The notes below the pieces were generated by a model. It had not been told where the DNA came from, made no database searches, and was given only the letters and a program-made list of their open reading frames with translations. Position numbers and translations under genes: made by a program. From Setaria digitata (Eukaryota > Nematoda > Chromadorea > Rhabditida > Setariidae), in contig RCAB01000499.1 in the NCBI GenBank assembly GCA_003640385.1, positions 1-44,285 on the forward strand: 44,285 nt of DNA, in the 5' to 3' direction. Positions 10,501 to 23,100 of the stretch are shown here, piece by piece. Each line of letters starts with the position of its first letter. Position 1 is the first letter of the stretch.

Positions 10501-13500
10501 AAATTCATTTCATAAATGGAAAATGTTTCTGTTTATTCTACATTTTTCAAAAAAAAAATCTGTCAAAAGCATAAGGATTTAATAAATAAAAAAAAATCGT
10601 TTTTTTTTTTTGTTTTGATCTAATTTAGCGGATTAGAATAAATATGGAGAAAATTAAAAGAAATTTGAGGAGTGCATTAGTTTTATAATGAGAGGCGAAA
10701 AAGAAAGAGTATGGAAGAAGAAAACGGAATCATAAATTCATGTGAACTAGCAGGTTTTAACGAAAGTAATAATTTTGTGGATTTAATTAATTAACAAAGG
10801 CTACCGGTAAATCTTACAATTCACAACTTTTTTTTACAATAAATTTTTAAACTTAAAGAAAGTCATAATTTATTTCCATTTGAATTACAAAATGAGGTAA
10901 TATTTCGATTGATATTCATCTAATAGAAGGATATCAAAAAAAAGAAAAAAAACTACAACTAATGATCATTAAGAAAAATATGTGACTTATTCGATTGATT
11001 GAAAATATCAAAATATAAATTTTCAAATAATTGCCAAATTTTTGATAAATTTCTTGGAACTCAAAAAATATATTTTAGATATTACTAACTGAACAAAGAG
11101 AATTAAAAAATGGATATTGCATGACTATTTGTTGTAATTAAGATGTTAAATTCTGATCCAACCTTTATTATTATTGCTATTAATTTTAATAAAATTTCAA
11201 ACATTTTGCTAAGAAAAATTAACACTATTAAATACTTCAATTTGTAATTATTTTGATACATGCATATTTATAAAATAATCATTACAATAAAAATGTAAGC
11301 TTATAGATTTTGAAACTTAATTAGTTTTAAAAGTGTACCAAAAAAAATCTGCAATTAATTGTCCGCTAAAATAACTGTTTCAAATAACATAAATGTCTTT
11401 AATAGAGAAAAAAAAAAAAGAAAAATTGAGCAAATTTCTGCTGTATTCTTATTCAGAAATTTAACAAATTTTAGAATGAACAGTTATTTCAATTTAACAG
11501 CGTTCAAATACTTTTAATAAAATTTTTTTTCTTTTAAATTTGCAAAATACTAGCTAATAAATCAATTACGTTCTTCATCATCCCTCATAGATAATTATTA
11601 TCTAACTACTAGAAAATAATTGGCAATGAAAGTATATTATACCAAAAAAAAAAGTGATATTTGGTTGATAACAGTCAAAATTTATTTCTATACAAAATTT
11701 TGAAATTAAAACTTCAAAAATTTCCCTTTTTCTTTCCTACTTTTTTTTTTTCCTTCAAATGCAACAATTATTGTCAAACCTTGAAACGGACAATATTCCC
11801 TGTAATCGATCTACACCATGAAATTTTATAAAACCACCCGCATTTTCGATACGTTTTCGCTCATGCTCCTGTAAAAGCAATTCGGTATTCAATTTCAACG
11901 CATATAATTCAATTAAGTCCTAATAGAACCTATGAAAAGAAATATATATATATATACCTAAGAGTATAGTATAACTCCTTTTTTTTTTTTTTTTTTTGCA
12001 TGGTAATAAAATTATATAACATATTTATAAAATATGTGAGAAGAAAAAAAAAGAAATTTCTACGCTTAAATATGATGTGCAATAGAGAATGTGTACTTCA
12101 CAACGATTCTATACGCTTAGTTATATTCTCATGAGGGATGGATGATTGCTTAGAATTCATAGAATATTATGGTGAATCTTTATACTATATATTTTTATGC
12201 TAGGAATCTTTATGTAATATATTTTCTTAAGTTTTAATTTTAGGTTAATTTTTTCTTTTTTGACACAATATTTATGGAAAAAATTGTAATTAATTTCCTT
12301 TTTTTTTTTTTTTCATATATTTTTCTAAATTTTAGTTTTAAGTTAATTTTTTTTCTTTTTTTTTTTTTTTTTGACATATTATTTATAACACAATAATAGT
12401 TAAACAGCTCTTTTCTTCTCCCTCCCTCTCTTTTGATATTAATTATTTCTCATTAATATTAAACAATTTTGCTGAGAAATTATTTTAAGAATAATAAAAC
12501 GGTAGCAGATTTTTTCAGCAATCAGTAATAGTTAAATCAATGAAAAATTAATGCTTATCATTTACAATAGAGTTTATTAATAAAACGTTCTTTTTACATT
12601 TTGTCAAATCAAACTGATTAAATCAAGAAAAGATTTATTTATCTATTTACTTATTTTTTTCTACTCCCGTTAAATTCTGTTGATCGGAAATGTAATACAT
12701 ATATCGCATGATAATATTATATTGCAAGAAAGTTAGTAATTTAACAATAAAAAGAGAGAATTTCTTATTTTTTTCCTTGGAATTTTAATGAATTTTATGT
12801 CTCGCATGATAAGCCTATTTACCATATCACTCAAAAATTATCCTCTGATAAACAATGATACGCTGCTACTTTTCACATTTAATTCAATAAGAACTGCAAA
12901 TGATCTCAGTGCTCTCTGTAACTATCACTGATAATTCATATTTATATCAAATAATCAATGTTATTTTTAACTATTCATATTATTTAGAATTAATGTTATG
13001 ATTAGTTCCTAATTGACTGATATTTTGCCGAAATTATAAAAAATTATAAATAAAAATTATAAAAAATCCAAATGTTTCAAAGAGTTTGCACAGAGTATGG
13101 TATATAAATAAAAATTATAAAAAATACCAAATGTTTCAAAGAGTTTGCACAGAGTATGGTAACCTTACAATTATACATAAAATCTTTTTACTACAGAATA
13201 AATATTGAGAATTAATTATCATTGATTGCAAGCTATTTAATTAATCATTTTGTCGAGAATTAGTTAAAATAGAATTATATGAGACAAGCATTTGATAAAA
13301 TTTCGGTCGTTTATCATTGTTATTAGAATTATGTCATTTTAAAAATTGTTTGTTTAAAGTTTTTTATTTTCAATATGATTTTAAATTTTGCTATAATTAA
13401 TATACATTAAAATAATATTAAATAACTAAAAGCTTAGAAATGGTTATGTGTCACTTAAACAATCCTTTATTTTGAAAGAATTGGAATAAAAAATTGAAGT

Positions 13501-14087
13501 TTTTGATGGGAAAATTCATTCAGTAGTGTCAATTTGCAACTATGCAAAAAATAAATGATAAGATAAGAAACAATTAATTTCTCTTTGTAATTAATTTTTC
13601 CAAATCATAACATACAAAATGAATACTATCCAAATATTTTGACTTTCCTTATCCTTTTTTTCCTATTATTTGATTAAATTTTTTTTCTCAATTTTCCTTT
13701 GTCAAATTGCATGCATATTTCTTAACATTTCTTTTTATTAATGTGGAAATTTTGCATGAAGCAATTTGGATAATTTTTTTTTTCTGTTTTCTTCAATTTC
13801 AATTTGCTTTTAAAACAAAGAAAATAAATGCTCCGTACGTCACGTTTCACATGTGCTACGTACTACGTTTAAGTACTATGAGAGATATGCTGCGTGTTAC
13901 GTGTATTTTAACACACGTAATTCATGGTGAATTTTCCAAATATTTTACACAAAATTCCATTATTTATTATATGATAGAAGAGTATTATAATAACTATTAT
14001 TTATAAAAAGAAAAAAACTTAAAAATTCATTTTAAGAAAAAAAACTTCCGATAAAATTAAAAATAGTGAAAATAATGAGGAAGAGAA

Positions 14088-14133
<46 letters not shown>

Positions 14134-17100
14134 AGGAAAAGCAGGAAAAAAAAATGATGCAAAATTTTTAAATATTACTCACTGAAATTTAAAAAAAGAA
14201 AAGGAAAGAAAATTTGAATTCGAATTTTTCAACTAAATTTCATATTCAGTGAAAAATCAAAAATGATTGATTGATTGCAAATTAAAAGAGAGAAAAAAAA
14301 GAAACAAAAATGAAATAAATCAACAAATGTTTCAAGTTTGTTTTTACACATCTCTAACTCAATTATGAGTGTATTTAAAACAAAAAAAAAAAAAATAAGA
14401 AAAGAAAGAAAAAAAACATTATTTTATGATGTTTAAATTTTTACTAACAGCAATGGTGTATGTTTATAAAACTTATAAAGTTTAGAAAATTGCAGAACTC
14501 ATTTAAAGAAATTTTTTTTTTTTTTTTTAAAAAGGAAATTTTCATCCAATTTTTTACGATTGAATCATTTTTTAGTGCAAAAGTTTTGCCTTATAATGAA
14601 ATTTTTATAGTGTGTAAGAATAAAAATTATTAAAAAACTGCAAACTTTCTTTTCCGTTTACTAATATTCTAAAATAATTTATTGCAATATTAGGAAAAAT
14701 TCATTAAAAAAATTAGTGGAATATAAATCTTTTTGAAAAATTTAAAATTTAATAGAATGAAATTTCAAATATAATAAGTAAATAAAGTACAGCATAAAAA
14801 AAAATTTAGCAAAAAAAAAAAAAAAAAGAAAAGAAATGGACAAAGTAAAACGATTATGAGAGGAATGGAATGAATAAAATGAAATGGAAAAAGACTGATA
14901 CTGATAAAAACAGATTTTGAATCTTATTTTCTTGTTTTATTTTTCTCTCGAATAAAAAGATTATGTTTCTTGGCGAACTCTAACACAAAAAGAAAGGATA
15001 GATTGAAAGAAGTGAACTGAAAATTAGCCTTAATTTAATTTCCCATTTCAACCAATGAAAAGATAAATTAAAATAGAAAATTTCGATTAAATTGATTTGA
15101 TGCTTTAATGTTCTAAATATCATTTCATTCTTCTTTCAGCATTTTTTCTTTTTTTTTTTTATCAAATCTCATCATTATTTTATTTATTTACTAATTTTTT
15201 AATCTAATTTTAAATTAATATTTTCTTGAAATTTTTGTGGAGGCTTTCAAAAATTTATCATTGCTGAAATTGAATTCCAAAAAGAAAATATTTTAAAAGA
15301 GAGAAGAAACAATTTCTAATTATTGATAAAAGTTCATTTGTTTCCATTTTCATTTCAAAATGTATTAGAGGAATTTAAATGTAAGGAAGAAAAAATTGCA
15401 ACTGAAGGAAATTTTCGAAATGATATTCAAAAAAAAAAAAGATAATAAAGTAATGGTACAAAGCTTTTAGTTTGCGTTTTTTTTTAACGATACTAAGAAG
15501 AAATTACTTAAGAGGACAACAGGATAAGTAACAAAAAGCCAAGTAAAATATATTAGCATTGGTCTATTAATCACCAAAAATAAAATAGGGATAACTCAAA
15601 GCCAAGAAAATAGTTCGTTTAATTTAAACATCGAAAAAAAAAGAACTCAGATAAGCTCATTTTCTTAACAAGGCTATGTGCGACAATTTTTTCATTTACA
15701 ATACCTTTCTATTACAGTATTCCTCGATCCGTTACAGTATGCCAATAAAAATTACTATCATTTAGTTTCTTTTTTTACTACAGATTAACCAAAATTTTAG
15801 TGTTCTGAAAGAAAAAATGCTCCGTTTTGATTCGTTTCATTTCAAAATGGAAAGAAAAAAAAGATCCGATCGTGTTCGTTACATCTATAATTTATCTTTT
15901 ATATTCATCATCTTTCCACTATAATATTCCTCGATTAATTACAATATCGAAAAAACATTGTTATCACTTATCATTATGGAATGACTAAACTTTTTCAATT
16001 GAAAATTGAAGCTGAAGATTTTAAAAAACCAGATCACAAATTTAATATGAAATATTCAAATAATGAATTGGTAAATGATAAAAGAAATCACAGGCCTACC
16101 AATAATTGTTCGTTTCGAATCTCTTTTCCGTCTATCTTATCACTTCTAAGGCAACAAGTTTGTTGTCAAATTAAGGTACTTTTTTTCTTTAAATAAATTT
16201 AATTCCTTCAATATTTTAAATATATCAGCTATGGACCATATTAACTCTATAAGACCGAACTGCTTTTTATTAATTTTATTTCAACTCAGTGTTTACTTAT
16301 TCATCTGATTTTAATTTTCTTTTTAGTAATTCTAATTTAATAATTGCAGTGGCTTTTTTACATAGCGTTAACAGTATATATTAGAATATATATATATATA
16401 TTTGTGCAGCATTTTTAGGATGTGATCAGGGAAATCAAATTTAAATTTGAAGAATTTAAAAAACTGTGACATTTTTTAGAAACGCTCTGAAAAAGAGACT
16501 TAAATGTTATTATTTATGCAACATATAAAACTAAGAAAAGGAGCTTAAAACATCAATATGCCTCATATCTACTATATTTTATCAAACTCCAAAAATTTGG
16601 AAAAAAAAAAGAAATTCAAATTTGATTTTTTGCAAATTCAACGAAATTATTCATTCTTTCAGTCATTTAAATGATACTAATTACATTAGTGAAAAGCTCT
16701 ATTAATTTTCCAAGTTTATATTAAATACTTTACGTTTTTAGATTAGTGTTTTAGCTTGTAGACTTGTCTCTTTTAGACTTCAGAACACAAAATATGTATG
16801 TTCCCGTTTTCTTTTGTTCTTTTTTAGTTTTTATAAAACTTATGTGAAATTTAAAATCCGACAAGTAATAAAATATTTTTTCTGATAGCTTTCGCTTTCT
16901 TTATATTTTAGAGAATATTTTTAGCTTCAAGTTGTTATCATCACTTCCGTTACATTGCGTCGATTATTAAATTTTATTAAATTTAACAAAGTTGATAATC
17001 GAATAACTGCTTCAATTCTAAACATCTAAAAGTAGCGAATAAATTTTGATGTGGGAAATTTCTGCAGAGAAATATAAAATAAGCACACATTTCATATTTT

Positions 17101-20100
17101 TGGGAATTTTTTGAAAATACATCGTTTAAACTTAATAGAGCAAAAAAAGATCTATCTAATTTATAAAAACTTTTTTATCAATTTCTAGTTTATTTGATCA
17201 TAAATAGCTTATGTCTGGTGATATTTTGCTAAGGCTATTGAAATGTGAAAAATATTCAAAAGACGGTATTAGCCTTAATTATAGTATATTTAGTTATTAT
17301 GCGAAATTGCTATTTATTTGTTTGAAAATAAGATTCTTTGCTGAATTTTTAAGGAAAATATTTGTAATAGTTGTAGTAAAAAGCAGTTCTAATATTTGTA
17401 AAGAGCAAAGCTATTTATAAGTATTTCCTCTACTTAGCGTAATTTTTAAAATTTTTATTAATTTTAGAAAATACACAAATGGTGAAAAATGTATGAGAAA
17501 AACTCGAGAAACTGAAATTTAAACATGAAGAATTTTGAACGAAAAAAAAAAAAGAAACCATTTATAAATGTATTTTATGTGATCGTGTTAGGAACATTTT
17601 ATAAATCAAATATTTAACTACTTTAAGTTTTTAATTAATCAAATTGCAAACTGCAGAACTGAAAATAAATTAAACGATTAAACTTAATTGACTAGATTAT
17701 ATCTAACTGATAACATACATCTAGATAACAAACAATTTTTATGAATGCTGCTTTGCGATAGAGAATGATCACGAATTCGAATTAATTTAAGATATATGGA
17801 AAAATAAAGTGTGCAACAATCTAAGAAAGAATAATTTGAAAGAAAAAAAAAAGAAGAGAAACTGCATTATAAAAATTAACATAACATTTTCAATGATAAC
17901 TGAAATTCTAATGAAACTTATTAATAAACATTTAAGTGAAGGATAACTTCTTGAACATCCTATCTATTGACTGCGGGAAAACTGATTAGTGATAATTTTG
18001 GAATAATAACAATGAAATGACTAAAAATTAATTGGAAAACAAATGAAAGAGGTGTGAAAAGCAACTGGCAATTATAAACATGAAGCTGAAATGTCTGAGG
18101 GATATTAGAAAAAAGATAAAACTTTGTTAAAATTTATAATTAAAAGAATTTTTTACAATAATTATCAATCCATAACTTATAACTATTGGCGCCTAACAAT
18201 GAAGTTATAGAAGCGATGGAATTAAATACATATTTCTACATGGATGTGAAATCAAAGTTTTTAATTTTTTTTAATCACAGGTTTTAATTTTCACCGGAAA
18301 AAAAAAACTTCAACTTTACATCCGCAATGAGATAGGTATTTATTTCCACGTTTATTATATTCAGAATTTTGATTTTGAAAGTAAAATAAAGTAAAATTTT
18401 AGATGTTCCCTTTAAAACTGTAATTAACTAAATGCAAAAGAAAGTATGTACGTTTAAAAGATGTTTAAATAATATACGTTTAAATATTTTACATTTAAGT
18501 TTAAATATATGTTTGAATATGAAATAAATATTTAAATATAAGCATAATAAATAAATATTAAATACGTATAAATATAAATAAATATTTAGATATATGTTTA
18601 AATATTGTGGTGGAATTGAATTTTTCCTTTATTTTTTTTTCAAATTTTCTTTTTTTATTAGTATCTTATGTTTGCACCTAAATACTTAATTTTTTGCTCA
18701 CTTATTAATCAGCACGCATTTGTGATCCTGTAAAAATCATAAATTCTTTCTTTTAGTAAAACTGAAATAGAAAGTTTTTATTCAAATTCAAAATTTATAA
18801 TTATTATGAATGAAGTTAACAAATTTCAATTTGTTTCTTTTTTTGCAATTTAATGTTTAAAAAATAAATTTTTTAAAATTATTTTTGCACATTCCAATTA
18901 TTCATTATTTCCCGTTTGGCTTTTTGGAAAATGAAAATGAAAAAAAAAAAAAAAAAAGGGATGATAAAAGACATTTCATTTCAATCCTTTCGAATAATTT
19001 ATACATATTTAGGAAGAAAAAAAAAAAGGAAGAAATTAAAGATTTCAATAAAAAATTGAACCAATCCCAATAGCTTATAATCTATGCTATCTTAAAACTT
19101 TCGCTCTTCAACTTAATAGAATTGAGATTATTTTTTTTAAAGTGAATTTTATTGATTTAACTCTTCTCCTTGATATTGAAAATGATAAAAAGAAAACAAA
19201 AGGAGAGTGGTGAATTTTGATAATGAAAGAGTGCATTATGGTAAATAAGAAAAATTAAATACGATTTTATTCTTATTTATCTTTTTTCTGATTTTAATTT
19301 TCTGTTGAAAAAATTATGCAAAATTTTTCTCGTTTCTCTAATTTTTTAACAAATAAATGACATGAAATTGTACACTAATTAAGAATTGGAATTTACCAAG
19401 TTGGCTTAAATTGTCAAAAAAAAAAAAAAAAAAAGAAATGAAAAAAGCAATCAGTGAAAACTACAAGTTAGTTTCAGCAGATCAATCAAGACATAAGTTA
19501 ATCATGAAAAAAAAAAATGAAAAACACAAAAAAGAAATATTCTAAATGATTAATGAGTCTCTTCATTTTTTTTTTTCATTTAATTTCTCCTTCTCAATTT
19601 TTTATTTATTTTTTCCATACTCTCTCTCTTTCTGAAATCAAAAATAACTAATTCTTGCATGAAGAAGCAAAATGACTGATAAAATAAATAAATAAATAGG
19701 GAGTAAAAAAGAAACAAAAATGAATAGATGCGATAAATTGCTTTAAGCTTTTGGTAATTTTTAGTCTTAAAATGAAGTGCTGAAAAAACAGAAATTCAAA
19801 ATTAAAAAAGTTTCTCTCAAATATTACGAATAAGTTTGAAGGAAAAAAAAAGGGGTAAAGGGGAAAGAAAGAGAGAGAGAGAGGGGGAGAGAGAGAGAGA
19901 GAGAGCGAAAAAAAAGAAAATTCGTAAAATTTAATTTTTAAAAGGATAGCAGAAAATTATTGAAGAAGCTATATCCCATTTCATTAATTATCTGGATATG
20001 AGTTTCGCTTCCTTCTTTTTCTTTCTAAATTTCCCTCAAATTACGATAAATTTTTGCTTTCATTGCTCTCCAAAACCACAAATCAAATGTACTTCAGAAG

Positions 20101-20116
20101 TCATTTTACACGAAAA

Positions 20117-20151
<35 letters not shown>

Positions 20152-23100
20152 AAAAGATAATAAAGGAAAATGACTGATTTATAATAGTTGGTGCTAAAAA
20201 TGCAATGTTAAAATATTTAACTTAATGAAACTGAAAAATTTTATTCAACTCAATGAACAAATGAATAATACTGAAATTAAAAAAATCCATATCGGCTTGT
20301 TTAATTTCTNTATTTGGCATAAAAAATGCAATGTTAAAATATTTAACTTAATGAAACTGAAAAATTTTATTCAACTCAATGAACAAATGAATAATACTGA
20401 AATTAAAAAAATCCATATCGGCTTGTTTAATTTCTTCACTGATCTGCTCAATCTTTTTAATGATTTTTTTTTTCAATTTTTCCATGACCGCACAGTGTTT
20501 CGATATTTAATGAAATAATTTGCTCATGTTACCAATTACTGTCCTTACAAATGTTATTAAATTAATTAAAGTGTTGTTAATAATTTTTCCTATTTGTTTT
20601 TAATTCTTTTCTTTCTTTTTTTTCTTTTTGTTCTCCTCAAACGGTAATTTTTTTTTTGTTATTTATATAGAATAAAATGTAAAGAATATCATTTTTTCAG
20701 AATTGTAAACTTGATAAAAATTTTAAATGGCGAAAGCTGTTGCAGTGAACTGACTGATTATTAAATTAAAAATTTCATCATCATAAACTTAAATTTTTTT
20801 TTTTTTATTTGATCACAATCATGTATAATGTCTAGTTAATTATTTCAATTGTTGTCGCTATGTTAGATATTTTAAATGATATTATAATTTAAAAAAAAAA
20901 AAAAAAAAATTTTGCAAAAAATTTATGAAATAAATCAATGTACAAAACTCAACTCATTTTGGGAACATTTTTAGGAAGAGAATTGAATTTCAGTTGAAGA
21001 AAAGTTAAAAAAAAAAAAAAAAAAAAAGGAAATAGGAGAATAAAAAGAAACAATGAACTGACTAACATTGGACGGTTTGTGATCAGCTGATAAAGGTACA
21101 GCACGACCAGTGATATCACAAGCAACCGCTCGAGAATCTCCAATATTTATAACAGTTAAAAAGCGATTGCGTTCTAATATTACTGATATCAATGTAGAAC
21201 CTAAAACCGTTTAAATTCACTGTTTTTTTTTTTTAAGCTAGGAGAAAGAAAAAAATATGCTATCATCGATAAATTATCACTAATCAGTAATTTAGTTTTT
21301 AACTCATTAATTAGTTTAATCTCTACAATCTTTTTTTTTTTTTGCTAATGTAAGTAATAATGCCATATTAATTATGTGATTCTAATTAGATTCATCCCAA
21401 CAACTAATTTAATTTACAAATGAAGAAAAAAGTTTTGTTAAAATGCATTTTTTTTTTATACTCCTAAAAATAATAAATGAAAAATTTCCTCATTATCAAA
21501 AAATCTTAAATTCTCATTTTTCTTAAAATTTATTTCGCGAAGATTAATTGTAATTACAGATTCTATAACTAATATCTGATACCTGGAAAAAAAAATAAAA
21601 GAAAACACAAAACACAGATTGCATATTTGAAAAATTAACATCAATGAAAAAATTTAAGTGATAATTAATTGCATTGGGATACATATATCTATATAGACTC
21701 CTAATTTATCTCTTAAACAAATTGATAATTTTTCTTAAAAAGCGGATCAGCTACAACATCCACTGATAAGAAGTATTGATTTGTTATCCGATCATTGAGT
21801 TACGATTTTTCAAATATATTTTTATTGCGTAAAAAGCAGCCAATAATAATTCAACAAAGTGCAAAAAAAAAAAAAAAAAAAAAACATGTTTCTTGCTCAG
21901 AATATTTAGTTTTAAAAAGAAATTAAAATTAGTTTATTACGGGAAGCGTTTTATTTAAGGACAATTTGCAGCACTTATGGGCATACCTGTTAAGGAGCTT
22001 AACGATGGATGCAATCTCGAGATTTCATCGTCAATATTATGCACTTCCGTTACTATCGCCTGAATTGGAGATGATTTTTTTTTGGCTCCAAAACTTAAAT
22101 TTTAGATTCCACGAATTTTAAAAGCTTTAGTATATTTAGCGCAAGTTTATATGATATTTACAAATTATTTATTCTACAATTTGTGATATATTTTCTGACA
22201 ACTTCCTTCTTCAGTTGATTCTTTTTTTTAGTTAAATATTTATTGAAGTGAGGCTCACATTAGTGGAAAAAACAAAAAACTTGGGGGGGGGGGGGGGGGA
22301 AAAAACGGTTAAAAGAGAAAAGAAAAATAGATTGAAAAAAAGAAGGAGAAGTTTTCAAAATTGATTAAACGTTTCTAAAATAATTTAAATTTATGGTTTA
22401 ATTTTTTAGTAGAAATGACGGAACTAAAATATTAGGAAATTTTCACACGGATAAGTAACAGAGAAAAGAAAACAAATCCTTTAATTAATTTGAGAAAATT
22501 GATTTATGCTTCTGTCTAATAAAATATTCATTTAAATTCATCTTCCTCTTTGTTTTTTCCATTTATGAATGAAAAGCATTCATCATTTGTGAAGGGCATT
22601 GTGAAATTATTTCAGAAAGGAAAAAATTTTTTTAGATTACTGTGAATTTTTGAAATTACTCATATAAGTTTTGCAAAAAATTTAAAATTGATTTTCCAAA
22701 ACTTAAAAGAGAAAATGCAATAGGAAATTTAGACAGCTAGTTAAAATTTGAATACCAAACTTGAAAAATTGCTTAATTTTTTTTTTTTATTTTAGTTTAT
22801 ATACAGATTAATTTATTGATTTAATTTATTGTTTTTATTGTTTTTTTTTTTCAGCTGTTAGATTAAAATGTGCAAACTAACTAATCAGCATAAGTAATGG
22901 ATATGCATAAATTACAAATTTATCAGATAGAAATTAGATATGCAATGTAACGGAAGAAAAAGTACCTCAATGACACTGTCATTAGACTGTCCAGTTAGAC
23001 TAGGATGAGATCTAGATTTACCGCGTAATAGACGTCGTCGCATTGCTCCCGAGAAATGTTCTTCGAGATATTGTGATACAAACTAAAAATTATTAATGGA

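Larger units (their letters stand above)
6540..11779 (-). other. PP2C intron 8, 5.2 kb, non-coding
   Basis: Almost entirely A/T-rich, with many homopolymer runs. It holds a degenerate AAATAAAT-rich repeat near its right-hand splice site, an AAT microsatellite and one N at 8130. Short open frames here encode only Phe/Lys-rich strings. Confidence 0.8.
11869..21066 (-). other. PP2C intron 7, 9.2 kb, non-coding
   Basis: No convincing exon on either strand. It contains a tandem 58-bp duplication, two GA microsatellites, an AAAAC repeat, a dispersed pair of related 55-bp segments and one N with an exact flanking duplication. Plus-strand open frames at 15981-16196 and 17211-17420 are discussed as rejected. 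Confidence 0.75.

Noticed and set aside
13707..14006. 99-codon plus-strand open frame, the longest not tied to an exon on that strand
   Set aside because: Its middle is the ACGT-dense repeat and its end is simple A/T sequence; no family resemblance.
15981..16196. Plus-strand 71-codon open frame with fairly protein-like composition and a possible donor AAG|GTACTT
   Set aside because: With about 78% A/T, a rough estimate gives around two dozen chance frames of 60 or more codons in this window. No family, partner exon or acceptor was found.
17211..17420. Plus-strand 69-codon open frame
   Set aside because: Rich in Phe/Ile/Lys/Ser as A/T-rich random DNA would be; no motif and no splice partner.
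20225..20518. 97-codon plus-strand open frame with an internal repeat
   Set aside because: The repeat is the N-linked assembly duplication; the frame contains the N itself.
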